Origin: Daphnia carinata
Lineage: Eukaryota; Arthropoda; Branchiopoda; Diplostraca; Daphniidae
DNA: 64,000 nucleotides
Direction of reading: 5' to 3'
Assembly: GCF_022539665.2 (NCBI RefSeq)
Contig: NC_081335.1
Location: 2,728,001-2,792,000 of the forward strand
Part shown: positions 38,106 to 50,074 of the stretch, piece by piece
How positions within the stretch are numbered: the stretch's first letter is position 1
Layout of the letters: every line of letters starts with the position of its first letter
Made by a program: the position numbers and the translations under genes
Notes under the pieces: generated by a model
Databases searched by the model: none
Seen by the model: the letters and a program-made list of their open reading frames with translations, nothing else
What the model was told of the DNA's origin: nothing

Positions 38106-39153
38106 TCACTTGATCTTTGTTTTGGAACTATTCCAGTTGCTTCCAACAATAATATCTTCGTCAGGAAAATCTAGAATAATGGTAGCGTGGAAGCCCATGT
38201 TGGTAGCGGCGATCCAGTACTCAAAGAACGAGAACCAGCTGAAGGCTGTGAAAGAAAGATAATCAGTCTTCGTGCTCAGGAAGTGAAGAAATCATTTATT
38301 TTGTTAGTAATACCCATATCGTGGCAGTACACCCGATGCTTGACGAAGAAGACTAATAGACCGCAAGTGCAGAGAAGGGACAAGTAGAAGAGACTACGTT
38401 TGAAGAAGTAAGAGCGCTGTTCAGACAGCTCTCGACCGAAATCTGCCATCTTAAGTAATCTTAGCACAATCAGCATATGCACTTGAGAGCTGACCATGAA
38501 AACAATAAAGATCTTCTCGTGGATAGCTGTAGAAAAGAGGGATACTATAGTAAAAGATATTTATTATGTTTTATATAAAATATGTTGACTTACGATAGTT
38601 TTCTCTGTTTGAGACATAAGTAACTCCAATAAGGGCAGCCTGCTCAATGAGATTAAGTGAAAGGGCCAGCCAGACATGGCAGAGGTAGCTCTTCTTTTTG
38701 AGTTGACTAACTCTGGATAGTTGGTTCAGGTAAAATCGGTGGTAAACTAATGAGGTGAGGAATCGGGGACCCACATGGAGGGCGATAACAATTCTCCAGA
38801 TGTATCGCTGGGGACTAATGCCAGTGATTGCACTGATAGAAGGAATAACATTATAAACCTATAAACAAACAAAAATGATTAGTAAAACATTTATCTGTGT
38901 GTTGTTTAGGTCTAGGTATTACCCTGCAGTGAGTTTCATGGATGTCATTTTGCTGGAAGATATTGGCAGAGACAAAACAGATGACGAGACCAATGAGAGG
39001 AAGAGATACAGTGAATCGGCACAGTTGACTAAAATTGAATCGGACGTAGCTTCGTTGCTGCTGATAAACGTGACTGTTTGCAGCGTCCTGACAGTTGCAA
39101 TACGTCGGAGATGACTCGGCTGGATTTTGACGGTTCTCTTTGACACTGGTCAT
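38106..39153 (-). CDS. PGAP2: Post-GPI attachment to proteins factor 2 (282 aa)
   Basis: Golgi membrane protein of the Frag1/DRAM/Sfk1 superfamily, needed for fatty-acid remodelling of GPI-anchored proteins. Exons: 38923-39153, 38594-38858, 38314-38526 and 38106-38245; 849 nt. Signature stretches match vertebrate PGAP2 in order: NDIHETHCRVYNVIPSISAI (luminal HC and VPS-like motif), GISPQRYIWRIVIALHVGPR, ALIGVTYVSNRENYAIHEK, VKHRVYCHDM and EYWIAATNMGFHAT. Several hydrophobic segments fit a multi-pass protein. The N-terminal 45 residues before the first helix are longer and more polar than in mammals. The start ATG at 39153 is the only good one in frame. Confidence 0.94.
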
Positions 39154-40427
39154 TTTTCATACAAATTCGAACCCGAATAATCAATACTAATATATAACGT
39201 ACGAGACTAGTGAACCACACCAAAACAAACAAACAATAAATTGATTTCACGCCATCATAACAAATCCTCCAACCGTCTCGAGATCGTTTAACCACAGAGC
39301 ACACGCTCACGTCAGCTGCCTTTTGTTATTGAAGGAAGCTAGCAGCCGACTGCGTTCGTTTCTGTTTGACATTTATATAAACGGGGCTCTTCAACCCTGC
39401 CACTGTTTCTTTCTTTTTCCCTTTATCTCAGCGGTCCGTTTCCGAATCTTTTTGTTTTCTTGTTGTTGTTTTGTTTCGCTTTCTCCTGAAAATTTCAGCT
39501 GCTTTCTGTTTTGGATGAAACTCTACAAAGAACAAACAAGCGAAAGACGCGATCGAAGATTCAACAAACCCAAACTGCCGCAAAGAGAAAAAGCTTTCAG
39601 AATCTAAGCGCGCCTTCAAAGCTCTTATCGATTGGTTTCAACGGGCCAGCACCCAAGTCAGCAGGAGGGAGCCGGCAATCAAACGCTGGGGTGGTAGAGG
39701 GTGGGAGAATGGCGCTGAACGGGCGGGACACGTCCAACTTTTGAAACGGGAGTCTTCTTTCCTTCTTGCCCTTGGATATCCAGCAGTAATAGTACTTGTA
39801 CTAGTCTTGGTCTCCCTTCGCAAGGCAGCCAGGAGCACACGTCCGTTATTTCACACCAACTAGCTCCGAGTGCTCCGAGTGGTACAGTGCGTGTGTAGTA
39901 TACGACGTGCAGAGAGATAGAAACACAGAGACGGTTTTGCGCGCTGGATTTCCCTCGGTTCGCTCCAGGACCGAGAGGAGTCGTTCGTCGCGATCATTGA
40001 TTTTTCTCGCATCGACCTGCTACTCCTTGCTAACAAGGAGACCTCTTATATATAGCCATACAGAGGCTGGTGTACACAGCTATACCGGTCTACTATATAA
40101 CTATAGTGGCGTGACTCGAGAAGAAGACAGGAGCAGTATGACGATAGAAGCGATATATCGTCGCCGTCGTCCTATATCAAGAACACAGGGACAGCGCGTG
40201 GTGAACTCCCGCAGTCCTGCGTGTCATCTCTACTTGATTATCGGTATCCTGCGGCAATTTATATGTGGATATAAATAGAATGAGTATATATCTGTCCATG
40301 GCTATCTACACTCTATATGCATCATTTCTGCATGGATTGGACATCAAAAACAAAACAAAAAACTGCACACATCCTTTGTACTTGTGCTCGTTTGGTGTAT
40401 TAGACTCATTCTTTTTGTTTAACTCTT
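39154..40427. other. PGAP2 upstream / GST downstream intergenic region
   Basis: Holds the PGAP2 promoter and the GST 3' UTR. The 39830-40260 part is more GC-rich, with short repeats such as GTGCTCCGAGTG. An open frame at 39907-40278 has no protein-like features. No gene recognised. Confidence 0.4.
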
Positions 40428-41854
40428 CTAGAAGGGAGTTACTGGCCGCTTCTCTATCCAGGCCTTGATGCTCGGAATCTGGCCCACCCGGGCGTGCAAA
40501 GCCGCTACGTGTTGACACTTGGGAAGACGATCGCCACACAGTGCACTAAGAAAAAATAATGGTAAAGAAAAAACATTTGATGGAAAACAATACTCGCCCT
40601 TTAATGGTACGTGATTGTACGTAACAGATAAAAAACAAACTTACACAGCAAAGTCATAACAGCTGAAGAGCGCCAAATCGGCCATACTGCACTGCAAAAA
40701 GCAAACGCAATAATATTATCGAAAGGATTGCCAATGAGAAAAATACGAAACCTTTTAGTAGTTGTGCGATCAATAATTCGCGCACGTACACACGCAGATA
40801 TGCAAATGATAACAATAGAGTGATAATTACTTGATTGCCGATCAGGTAATCGGTACCATTGTCTTCCAACATCTTGTCCAGCCGTTTAAACAGCGGCTCG
40901 ATGGCATTCTTCGAGAAATTGCCGACCGCCTCTTTCTTCTTTTCTTCATCCTCGCCGGCCATGAAAATCAGCTTTGCCTCTGGATGATCCGCCATTCATT
41001 AATTGAAAGTAAGGACCCATAAAAAAGAGAGACAGATCAATTAAATGGTTCTGCGTCGTTCCGTAATCGCAGCTATTTCAATGTAATCGCTCTTTACCAC
41101 CGAGTGTGTCATAGATGGTGTCGGTCATTGCATCGATCTTGGCCCATTGCCATTCGTCTGTGCCGGCCAAGTTGTGACGTCGCGCCAGAAAACGGGCGAT
41201 CGCGAGACTCTGCAAGAAACAAAAAAATGGCCGTCCAGAGACAGAAGAAAATAAACAAATAAATATCGTATTCTTGTGAATTATCTTAATGGCAATTCAA
41301 TATGTCTTGCCGACTTTAAACTTCAGACGTACCTCCGGCAAGAGCTGACCTTTCCATTCGAGCACGGGCAGCTGGCCGTTAGGCATTCCTATGAAATTTG
41401 CATACCAACGAGACATACATAAGAATGCCGCAAGAACGAGTTTGCAATTGAATGCAAAGAGTTCGTCTGCTTATTTAGGCCTACACTATTGTACTGGCAT
41501 AATAATCGCTGGTTATGAACACTTGAAAAGAATCCAATTTTAATAGTAAAGCCGCAGATATGGAACATTGTGCACTCACGGTCCTTATGCTTGGGCCAGT
41601 CCTCCCTTTCGTAGCGAATGTCGTCATACGGAACTTTGGCATCTGAAAAAAGAAGATTATAAATTTTTTTATTTATCATTCGGCGAAAAGCGCTAGAAAA
41701 AAAAACATAACACAATAAAAAGAAACCTCTAACGTAACGTCATAGCATTAAAAACAAAAAGAAACTTACAGGCTAGGATCAAACGGGCGAGCTCTGCGCG
41801 TCCCTTCGTGTTGAAATAATACAGTTTGTATTCGTTTCTCCTTCGGGTCGACAT
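40428..41854 (-). CDS. Sigma-class glutathione S-transferase / HPGDS-like (209 aa)
   Basis: Cytosolic GST that conjugates glutathione to electrophiles or, in HPGDS relatives, isomerises prostaglandin H2. Exons: 41770-41854, 41580-41642, 41333-41388, 41098-41209, 40831-40979, 40645-40691 and 40428-40545; 630 nt. The N-terminal thioredoxin fold holds the catalytic Tyr in YKLYYFNTKGRAELARLILA, then EREDWPKHK, MPNGQLPVLEW and SLAIARFLARRHNLAGTDE. The C-terminal helical domain has DYLIGNQCSMADLALF and ends IPSIKAWIEKRPVTPF. This is the sigma pattern. The residue before SLAIA is Glu rather than the Gln usual in sigma GSTs, and it is the last codon before an intron. Confidence 0.94.
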
Positions 41855-43105
41855 TTCTTGGCTAGTTTCTGAGAACTCTATAAATTATTATGAATAGAAA
41901 TTTCAGAAAAATTCAATTACGTTTACGGTTTTCTTTCATAAAACGAAATTATTGCAATAACAAGTCGATGATGCTTTACTTACCTGTAACAATGACTTGC
42001 GACTATGTTCTGTACGTAAGTATAGGGGAAGGCCAAAACTATATAGAAAGCTTAAGGTGCACTAGTTTTGATGAGATAAGATTTTTAGTTGATAACAAGA
42101 GTTACGAAAAATGAGTGACTTGCATAGATATTTCATGGTGACCATTCAAATAGAACCCATAAAACAGAAGAAAAGATAATATGACAAAGTGTTATTTGGC
42201 TAAATAATCTAATACGGTTGTCACTCTTTTTGTGATAAATAAAAGAAAAAAATATCTAACATTTTTGAAATGTGATGTACACTTTAGAACAGTATACCTC
42301 TCTGCCCTCCAACTCCAAAGAAACATACAAAGCGATTACGATATTTTAGCAAATAGAATCAAGAAAACCTGTGACAGAATTCTTCATTTTCTTCATTTAA
42401 AAAAAACCTATCAGTGTCAGGTGTTTATCAAAGAACCAAATAAAAGAAGGGAAAACTAATTATCATACTTTAGGACTTGACAAATGAAATGTTCCACAAT
42501 ATGAAATGATAAATAGACCTTGGTAGAGATAGAGGGGCTTGTTGACTGATCGACACGCATTGGAGCTCATCATCCCCGTAACTTTCGAAAAAAGAATGGG
42601 GAGTGAGAATCATAAAAATAACACACAAAAAAACTAACAAATAGAGAGAGAGCGGCGCAATATAGCGACGCTCTGGTTCAACATTGGAGAGGGGCAGGTA
42701 GAAACGATGGCTGCCCCCATCCAGCAGGTAAGAGTTTGATGGGGTTGCGCGGCAGGTCGAGAACGTCCAAGCCCATCCGCAAGAGAGCTACGCAACCACA
42801 AGGCTCTAACCATCAGTGCTCTCGCTTGAAATTATAGAGGACACACTCGAAAATCATCTCAATCCGACTTTAGCTCTTCTTCAATCTCGATCCCTCTTCA
42901 TCCAGCTTCGATTACGTGTTCATTGTTCTCCGATACGGATCCTACCATCTGCAATTTTGACTGGAAACTTCATTTAACTGTCCATGAAGTCAGGTTAAAA
43001 AAAATATATAGAGTAGTCAAATTTTGTGCGTGAATACAGTGTGTGTGTTTACAATAACAACAAACAAGAAAGAGCTTTGCTTTATTTTAATTCGGCCGGA
43101 AGAGG
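41855..43105. other. Divergent intergenic region GST/forkhead
   Basis: 1.25 kb without a recognisable gene, presumably the promoters of the minus-strand GST and the plus-strand forkhead gene. The half nearest GST is AT-rich with no coding frame. No convincing TATA box was placed. Confidence 0.4.
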
Positions 43106-46100
43106 ATGCGTTTGCCCAGAGATTCCGTTGGCGTCCCAGTAGCAGCATCTCTTCGCCCATCTTCATCCTCACCGTCCTTGTCCTCTTGCAAACTGGTAGG
43201 CAACAAAGAAAACGTCCAGCCTCCGGAAGGGAGTGGTGGCGGCGGCAGCAGCAGCAGCAGCGAATCTTCCACAGCAGCCAATCTACTTTGGCTTTTGGAT
43301 TTCCGGTTGGACAATCTTTTGCCCAATGATGGAAACATCGCCGACAAGATGGCTCACGTCCAAGGTATTATTCCATTCCGTTGATTTATGATCCAACCCA
43401 AAGCGCATCCAAGCTCAAAGTATATTGTAGCGATACAAGTCATTTACAGCAAATGTAATTCATTAAAAGGTCTAACTGTGGGGCAGAACGGATATCGTTT
43501 TTCTAATCAATTTTTCATTTTTTTAATGAACCAGTGAATAAAGAAACAGGAGATTCAGTGGCGGCAAACAGCGGTAGCAGCGGAGGATCGGCCGGAAGAA
43601 GCGGAGGTTCCGGCGCGTCGCCACCAGCCGTCAAGCCTCCTTACACCTACACCGAGCTCATTGAACAAGCTCTCAGCGAGAAGGGTCCTCTAACAGTCGC
43701 CGAAATTTACCGATGGATTTCGTAAGTTTATCATTTTCTCTTCCTCGAATTTGAAAAGCGAAAAACAAAATTAAAGACTGTCGGATAAATCGAATTAACT
43801 ATGACAACTCGACGCGTTTCCATTGCACGAATCACGTTCACGGAATAGCAGTTCTCTGCCCACACTGGTCGGTAATAACATTTCGAGAAATAGAGAATTG
43901 CGTGAGTGATACGTTGCAGTAGAACAATAGCGTTCAGACATCGGTCTTCTTTCCATCTCGTGCCAACAAGAAAAGTTGATTAAAAGAATTCGAATATCGT
44001 GATATCTATCCCGTGAGTGACCAAGGAAAACCGAACTGAAACAAAAAACGGTTTTCGCTGATTCGATCGTCGCAAGACAGACGATAACAGAGTGAAATCA
44101 ACTCTTTTATTTCAGACTGTAATATATTTTCATGGGACGGTACGATGTATAATGTAACTTGCATTATCATATACAAAGCAATGTTGTATGATATATGCCA
44201 TCCCTCCTCCTCCCCCGTGTTGGTATATAACGAGCGAATGACGTGTGAGACATACTCTCTTTTTTTTATTTATTTGATAAAAAAAAAAAAATAATAAAAA
44301 TAAGAGAAAGGGGGGTTCGTTTTCTGGGTCTGGCCGGTTGTCTTTCAGGAAGTAGGCGGAACATGCCAGAATATCATCGGAAAAAGTAAGTTTGTACACA
44401 TATCATCAGCGCTACATCATCGAAACCTACTGTACGATAGGAAGGGCAATTGCTATTGGCAATTGGTGTGTCGCTGACGACTACATGTCTCTTCTAAAAG
44501 GGGAATCGCGCAAGAGGTCGTTGTTCTTTCCCCCACAATGTTCGAACTCTGTTTCATTATCGCTATACAATAAATTGTAACTGGATTAAAGATCGATTTA
44601 GTGTTTACGTAGTTTGGCTTCTTGGCTCATTTCATTTTTTGTCTCTTTGCCTTTGTCCATCCGAATGATCCATCATGTGTCTGCTGACCAACGAAAGACC
44701 GTATCTCTCATTCCACTTCCCCTTTCTTTTCCCTTATGTTTGTGTTTTGTTTTTTATTGTTTAGTTTATTTTTTTTTTTACTGGAACTTGGAATCTAGTA
44801 GTGCCCTCCTCCTGGCTAGCTGAAAGGGAGTCAAAGAAAAAAAAAAGAACCATTCGAAATGAACAGAGGCCGATGGCACTGTCTGGTACGAAGCGACGGT
44901 CACACGACCAAACGTCGGCCTTCACGGGCACCAATGAAAAGGGACGTGTTTTTTTAAATGTCCACCTACGACAAAAGACGAAGTCTACCAACTACTATTG
45001 TTACAACAGCAGCCCCCCCCCCCCCAAAAAAAAAAAACGGAAGGAAGGATGCTCTCAACCACCTCAATCCCATCCCTCGTTTCTCCGGAACCTGGCACGG
45101 ACCGAGACCGACCCACTAAAAAAAAAAGTACAGGGCCGGCGCACACAGGGCCACGCGTCTGTCGACGTTTTATGATCTTTTCGTGACGTGAATTTTAGCT
45201 TCACGTTTTTTTTTTGCTTCCATTCGACTTCCTCCCCCCTCCTTTTTCCTACCCCCACTGTAGCTTATTTAGTTTAGATTCACCACGCTATGTGTGTGTG
45301 TGTGTGTATGTTTGCATGGCGTGATTACGTTTCGTCTGTAACGCGCGTTCCAGTTTTTTTTTTTTTTTCCATCCGATGTGGAAAAACCCTGAGCCTGGGA
45401 CTTGATGATGGCGATGGGTTCGCGCGTGCGACCTCTCGCTAGTTTCCCAATGGGGGCGTCTCTACGTCAAATGATCGAGTACCGGTCATCATCGTCGTTG
45501 AAATAGAAGGTGTTAGGTGCATGCGACGACCTCGCCAAGCGCTTGGCCTGGCAGGTGAGCGCGTCGTTGATTTTCCTTTTTTTCTGGTGGGACGGTTGCT
45601 ATGACAACACTAGTCAAAACATTGGAGCAAACAAAAGAAAGGCTAACATAAAGAAAGGATTTTTCCTTTTTTTTTTCTTTATAGGAGAATCACGTGACTT
45701 TATTGCGTTCCTTTTCTTTTGTCAAACAGAGAGAGATTCCCGTATTTTAAAGCCAACGATGACCGCTGGAAGAACTCCGTCCGTCACAACTTATCCATCA
45801 GCCCACACTTTAGGAAGAGCGTTAAAGCACGAACGGGCACGGGTCATTTGTGGACGTTGGCCCTGCCCCCTTCCGCCCGGACCATTGCCGCTAATCTCGC
45901 GGTAAAAACAAATCACATAAATATTAGAGGATGTCTTGAATATTTGTGAATGAAAATGTGTTTTAATTTCTTAGCAAAAAGCCAAAGAAAACAACGTCCA
46001 GTCAGAGGAAGTTCAGGATGAAGTGGCTAGAGCTTGTATGGAACTACTTCGCGCAGAGGGATCACCAGCCGTTCAGACGACCGAATACGAGCCACAACAG

Positions 46101-46692
46101 CAGGTAAATTCTAAAAGTTTAAACTTGTTCCATAGAATATTAAAGCTCGTTTAATGTGACAGGATGGACGTAACAGTCCGTTGACATTCGAAAGAGCTGC
46201 CGAGCTGATGCTCGCCGAGAGCGGCAACGGCAATTGTGAAGGTCGTGTTCACGTGGAATTTCTTGCACGACCTCTACAACTGTTAGCTCACATGGAAAAT
46301 GGCTCTTGCTCTCCAGGTATACCTGCGTAATATGAATTGCACATGAGCGAATTATTGAAATGAATTTTTCGAGCAGAGTTTTTGAATCCTATTCCTCGTG
46401 ATGAATTGATGGAAGAATCTGGATTATTCTCTATAGAAGATCCTTTCAATTCTGAAATGGAGGATCCCCATCAGAATAACCAGTGTCAAATTCAAGTGGT
46501 AGGTTAAAGATAATTGAAGATTGAATTATGGGAATGAACGGAATTAATACGAATTATTTCAAGGTAACGGACGATAACCAGATGCAGACGGAAGAAGTCA
46601 ATTTTGACGCGTTCCCGCACGCGGTCAACGATGCTACTAGCATGCTGTTTGGTGATGACTATCCCCTCTCATATTCCTACGAGATTCTATGA
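43106..46692 (+). CDS. Divergent forkhead-box transcription factor (383 aa)
   Basis: Seven exons: 43106-43364, 43535-43721, 45730-45901, 45975-46103, 46163-46316, 46377-46498 and 46564-46692; 1152 nt. A Ser/Gly-rich N-terminus precedes the winged-helix forkhead domain, which starts KPPYTYTELIEQAL and runs through LTVAEIYRWISERFPYF, DRWKNSVRHNLSISPHFRKS and GTGHLWTLA. The recognition helix WKNSVRHNLS is intact, so sequence-specific DNA binding is expected. A 2-kb intron splits the domain just before ERFPYF. After the domain come a helical AKENNVQSEEV segment, an acidic region and the C-terminus DDYPLSYSYEIL, a possible activation domain. It resembles none of the FoxA/J/K/N/O classes closely. 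AATAAA at 46909-46914 is the likely poly(A) signal. Confidence 0.87.
43722..45729 (+). other. 2-kb intron within forkhead domain
   Basis: By far the longest intron of this gene, where the others are 60-170 nt. It contains poly-A/T and poly-C runs (45010-45022) and a TG tract near 45293-45306. No exon or other gene is recognisable in it, so it could carry regulatory elements. Confidence 0.6.
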
Positions 46693-47026
46693 ACACTATA
46701 TGACGAGCGCCCTAAATCGAGATATTAATAATGTTTCAATGTGCAACTTGGCAGGAGCATGTCACCTGTTTTTTATTTTTATTGTGTTCTATTTCTAGTC
46801 AAACTATCATGGAGCTCCTACTTTTTCTATCATAGGACAGTAACGTCTCTTTGGTTTTTGGTTCTCCTTTTTCTTACTAGCTTGATCTTGTGTAAAAGTG
46901 AATTTGTCAATAAAAAAGAGAAAGCACGTTTCAGTCGTCTTCAGGGCTTCGTTTTCTTTCAATAATTTTTGTAATGACTGAAATGGCATTTTATGAGTTA
47001 GGCTTGGTTATGTAGAAGATGGTCAT

Positions 47027-48135
47027 TTAGCGTGCGGGTTGATCTGGGTTGCTGGCCCCTGACATCATAAAGACGAGAACTAGTGGCACGATGTACATCC
47101 ACTGTAAAAAGAAGAAAACCACATTAGAAATGAGGCGTGCATCGTGCAAAATGGCTTGCCCATTAACTCACATATTTCGCGATGAAGGAACGATTGTCCT
47201 TAGTTTCGCCACGTTCTTTGGCAACTTTTTCCTGCTCAACTTTCTGAACGTACATGGCGACATCAGGTCTAAATCACGCACCAATTGTGGTAAAATTATG
47301 TCAAGCTAAAATTATAATAATTCAAATTACTTACACTGGGCCATGCTCCATGTATGAGATCAGAACTGTTGTATTAAAATTGGGTTCAAATTCAGATACA
47401 GTGCCTGTACACTGCTGACTATGCGGGGCTGCCACAGAAACTCCATAAATGTTTCCTAACAAATCCACATGAATTGTGATAATGTCTGCTAGTTGAGACT
47501 CATAAAGTAGACACTAATAAAAAAAAGAAATCTTCAGTAGATGTTGAAAAGTTTGTTTGGATCTCTTACAGCTTTCGTGGAAGTGAGGAATGTCCTTTCA
47601 ATCCCATTGTATTTCACAAAAGCTTCCAGATGGTAAAATTCATTTGCTTCTGCTGCTTCCTTTTTATTTTGAAAATTTTTTGGTAAGGAAGTTTTGTGAA
47701 TACATTTATTTATGTTACCTTATAGTCTTTCCAATCATAGGATGAATCTTGTTGGATATTGACAGAGCCTAACTTCAGACTTCTAACATTAATTTGTCCC
47801 CTTGGCTCAAATGGTCGTGAACCCAGAGAATGGGAAAGCTGGATGACTGAGGATGCATCTGATTCGAGCTCCCCCTATTTAAAACCATGAAAGTTTTTTA
47901 TTTGATTGGATTTAGCTCATTGATCAGGCAAGCTGTAAACGGTCAGCCGGCCGAATGCCGACTAATTTTTTATGATTACTATGTACAGCTGCAAGTTTGC
48001 AGACACAGCATAGTGAACATACCTAATTGACGAAAGAGATCTAAAAATATTTTTGCAAGCAATAACTATTACCTTTGATACTATTGAAAACAAACAAACT
48101 ACAATAAAGCACTGCAGGACTGGTTGAAGAGCCAT
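47027..48135 (-). CDS. EMC10: ER membrane protein complex subunit 10 (219 aa)
   Basis: Subunit of the ER membrane complex, the insertase for tail-anchored and multi-pass proteins. Exons: 48073-48135, 47719-47874, 47570-47659, 47335-47513, 47172-47268 and 47027-47101; 660 nt. It has an N-terminal signal peptide (MALQPVLQCFIVVCLFSIVS) and a luminal domain containing ACLLYESQLADIITIHVDLL and GNIYGVSVAAPHSQQC. It ends with the highly conserved SFIAKYWMYIVPLVLVFMMS transmembrane segment and a short tail. Order, length and the C-terminal helix match human EMC10. It starts head to head with CTSO (137 bp between ATGs) and converges with the forkhead gene. Confidence 0.94.
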
Positions 48136-48272
48136 TTTGACAGAAGAAGTTTCCGTTTAGACGAACCTTTATTTTTGTTAATCGCAATATAGATCGATTT
48201 TTATTTAACGGCGGCAGTTCGGCTGCTAGTGAAATGCTGTTATTCTTGTGAATTTGTGACCAATAAAATAGT
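48136..48272. promoter_or_regulatory. Shared bidirectional promoter region EMC10/CTSO
   Basis: Only 137 bp separate the two divergent start codons, so both core promoters and 5' UTRs must fit here or overlap. No TATA box is seen. The middle holds a GC-richer block (GGCGGCAGTTCGGCTGC) flanked by AT-rich sequence, typical of TATA-less housekeeping promoters. Confidence 0.65.
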
Positions 48273-49791
48273 ATGACAGGAACATTTAAGAATGTTATTT
48301 GTGCGCTTGGATTATTTTCATTATGCTTCTTGGGTATTCCTATTAAAATTAAAGAGCCCGACACAGTAGAACACGAATTTATGCAGTTTATTCAGAAACA
48401 TAACAAAAGCTATTCTAAAGATTCAGCGGAGTATGAAAAGCGTTTGTCGTATTTCAAGGTACTTCTATGGTTTCTTGTCAACCATCCGTAGTTCTTTATA
48501 AATGTGTAATTATTTTAAATAGGCGAGTCACAATAGGGCCAAGCAATACAACATACTGCATAATCAGAGTAATGTTCCTGCCACATTTGGCATTACCAAA
48601 TACTCAGATCTTGAACCTGCAGAATTCCAAGAAATGTTACTTCGACATAAACCCAGTCCATTGTCATGTGTCTTAGGATCTAACCTCATTCGTATTCATA
48701 AAAGCAGGAGAAAAAGAGAAATTCCAAATGAGGGAAAATATCCCAAGCCACTTCCCAGTTATGTTGATTGGTATGGTAATATTTTAATTTAAAAAAATTT
48801 GTTTTAATATTTCACTTATTTCCCAAATAACATCCATACAACCTTGTACATCTAGGAGAGAAAAAAATGTTGTGACATCGGTTAAAAATCAACATAGCTG
48901 TGGAGCTTGCTGGGCTTTTAGTACTGTTGAAACTATTGAAAGCATGCATGCTATTAAGAATGGAAAACTGAAGGAGTTAAGCACACAGGAAGTAATGTCT
49001 CTTGATTGGTGTCACTGGGAACATTGCTATATTGAAATATTTACTTTAAGGTTATTGACTGTGCCAGAAATGGAAATATGGGGTGCACTGGGGGTGACAC
49101 TTGCACAGCCTTAACTTGGATGGCATCATCCAATGTAACATTATTGGAAGAAAATGAATATCCTTTGACATTGAAGCAACAAATTTGTAAAATTGAATTG
49201 CGGTATGAATTGTAGCTTTCATTAGTAAAAATCAGCTAAGTTTGCATTGCGTGCTCGTAGAGGTTCACCATCGGAAATCCAATTGGAGTATTTCAGCTGT
49301 TTCAAGTAACTATTTTATTTTCAACGTTTTTCTATTGAATTCTTCATTTATTTGTTTCCATTCTACTACAGCTTGGTTGATAATGAAGATCAATTGAAAA
49401 GAATTCTTGCTTTCCATGGGCCAGTCACAGCAGCGGTCGATGCGGTCACGTGGCAGGATTATTTGGGTGGAATTATCCAGTATCACTGTCGAGACCACAC
49501 AAATCACGCCGTAACAAGATATCAACGTGTTTTAAAAAATGAAAACCATATATCACTGTCGCCGTTATAGGTCCAGATCGTAGGCTATGATGCAAGAGGT
49601 CCTATTCCATTCTACATCGTAAGAAACTCTTGGGGAGTTGATTTCGGCAATGAAGGTTATCTCCAAATAGCCATTGGGAAGAACCTTTGCGGTAAGTGGA
49701 GGTACGAATTTTGCCGGCTTCCATTAACGTATACATTTTTTGTCTTTTAGGAATTGCCCGTGAGGTATCCGCTCTTGACGTTGCTGCCTAA
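48273..49791 (+). CDS. CTSO: Cathepsin O, papain-family cysteine protease (355 aa)
   Basis: Lysosomal C1A cysteine protease made as a zymogen. Exons: 48273-48458, 48523-48770, 48856-48991, 49051-49202, 49261-49305, 49372-49510, 49571-49691 and 49751-49791; 1068 nt. A signal peptide precedes an I29-type propeptide (FMQFIQKHNKSYSKDSAEYE). The mature enzyme has the oxyanion Gln and catalytic Cys in VKNQHSCGACWAFSTVE, GCTGGDTCTALTWM, the catalytic His in TNHAVQIVGYD and the Asn in YIVRNSWG. AAVDAVTWQDYLGGIIQYHC is diagnostic for cathepsin O rather than L or F. All catalytic residues are intact. The short 45-nt exon 5 uses an acceptor chosen because nearer ones give stops. Confidence 0.93.
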
Positions 49792-50074
49792 AAACTCCTC
49801 GAGTTAAATTAAAACTCGAAAGCTCATGCGGTAGCACCTATGAAATCTCATCCCATAATACTCTAGTCTTGAATAGATTAAAAATGACCAATAACATTTC
49901 TTACTTCTAGTTGCGTTAAAGCATTAAATATTCAACCTTATTTTTCTATTTGTATTCGTATGTGTTATACAGTTTATTCCTTTCCAGCAAAATTCTAATA
50001 AAACTTGTTTCTTGCTTCCTAATGGTATTCCGTTAGATGGCGTTGACATTTGCTTCGATTTGAAACGTCCAAAC
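49792..50074. other. CTSO-DCAF17 spacer
   Basis: 283 bp between the CTSO stop and the DCAF17 start, both on the plus strand. It must hold the CTSO 3' end and the DCAF17 promoter. It is AT-rich with no obvious elements. Confidence 0.5.

Noticed and set aside
39907-40278. 123-aa plus-strand open frame
   Set aside because: Arg/Ser-rich, no homology, no splice context; probably promoter-like GC-richer DNA.
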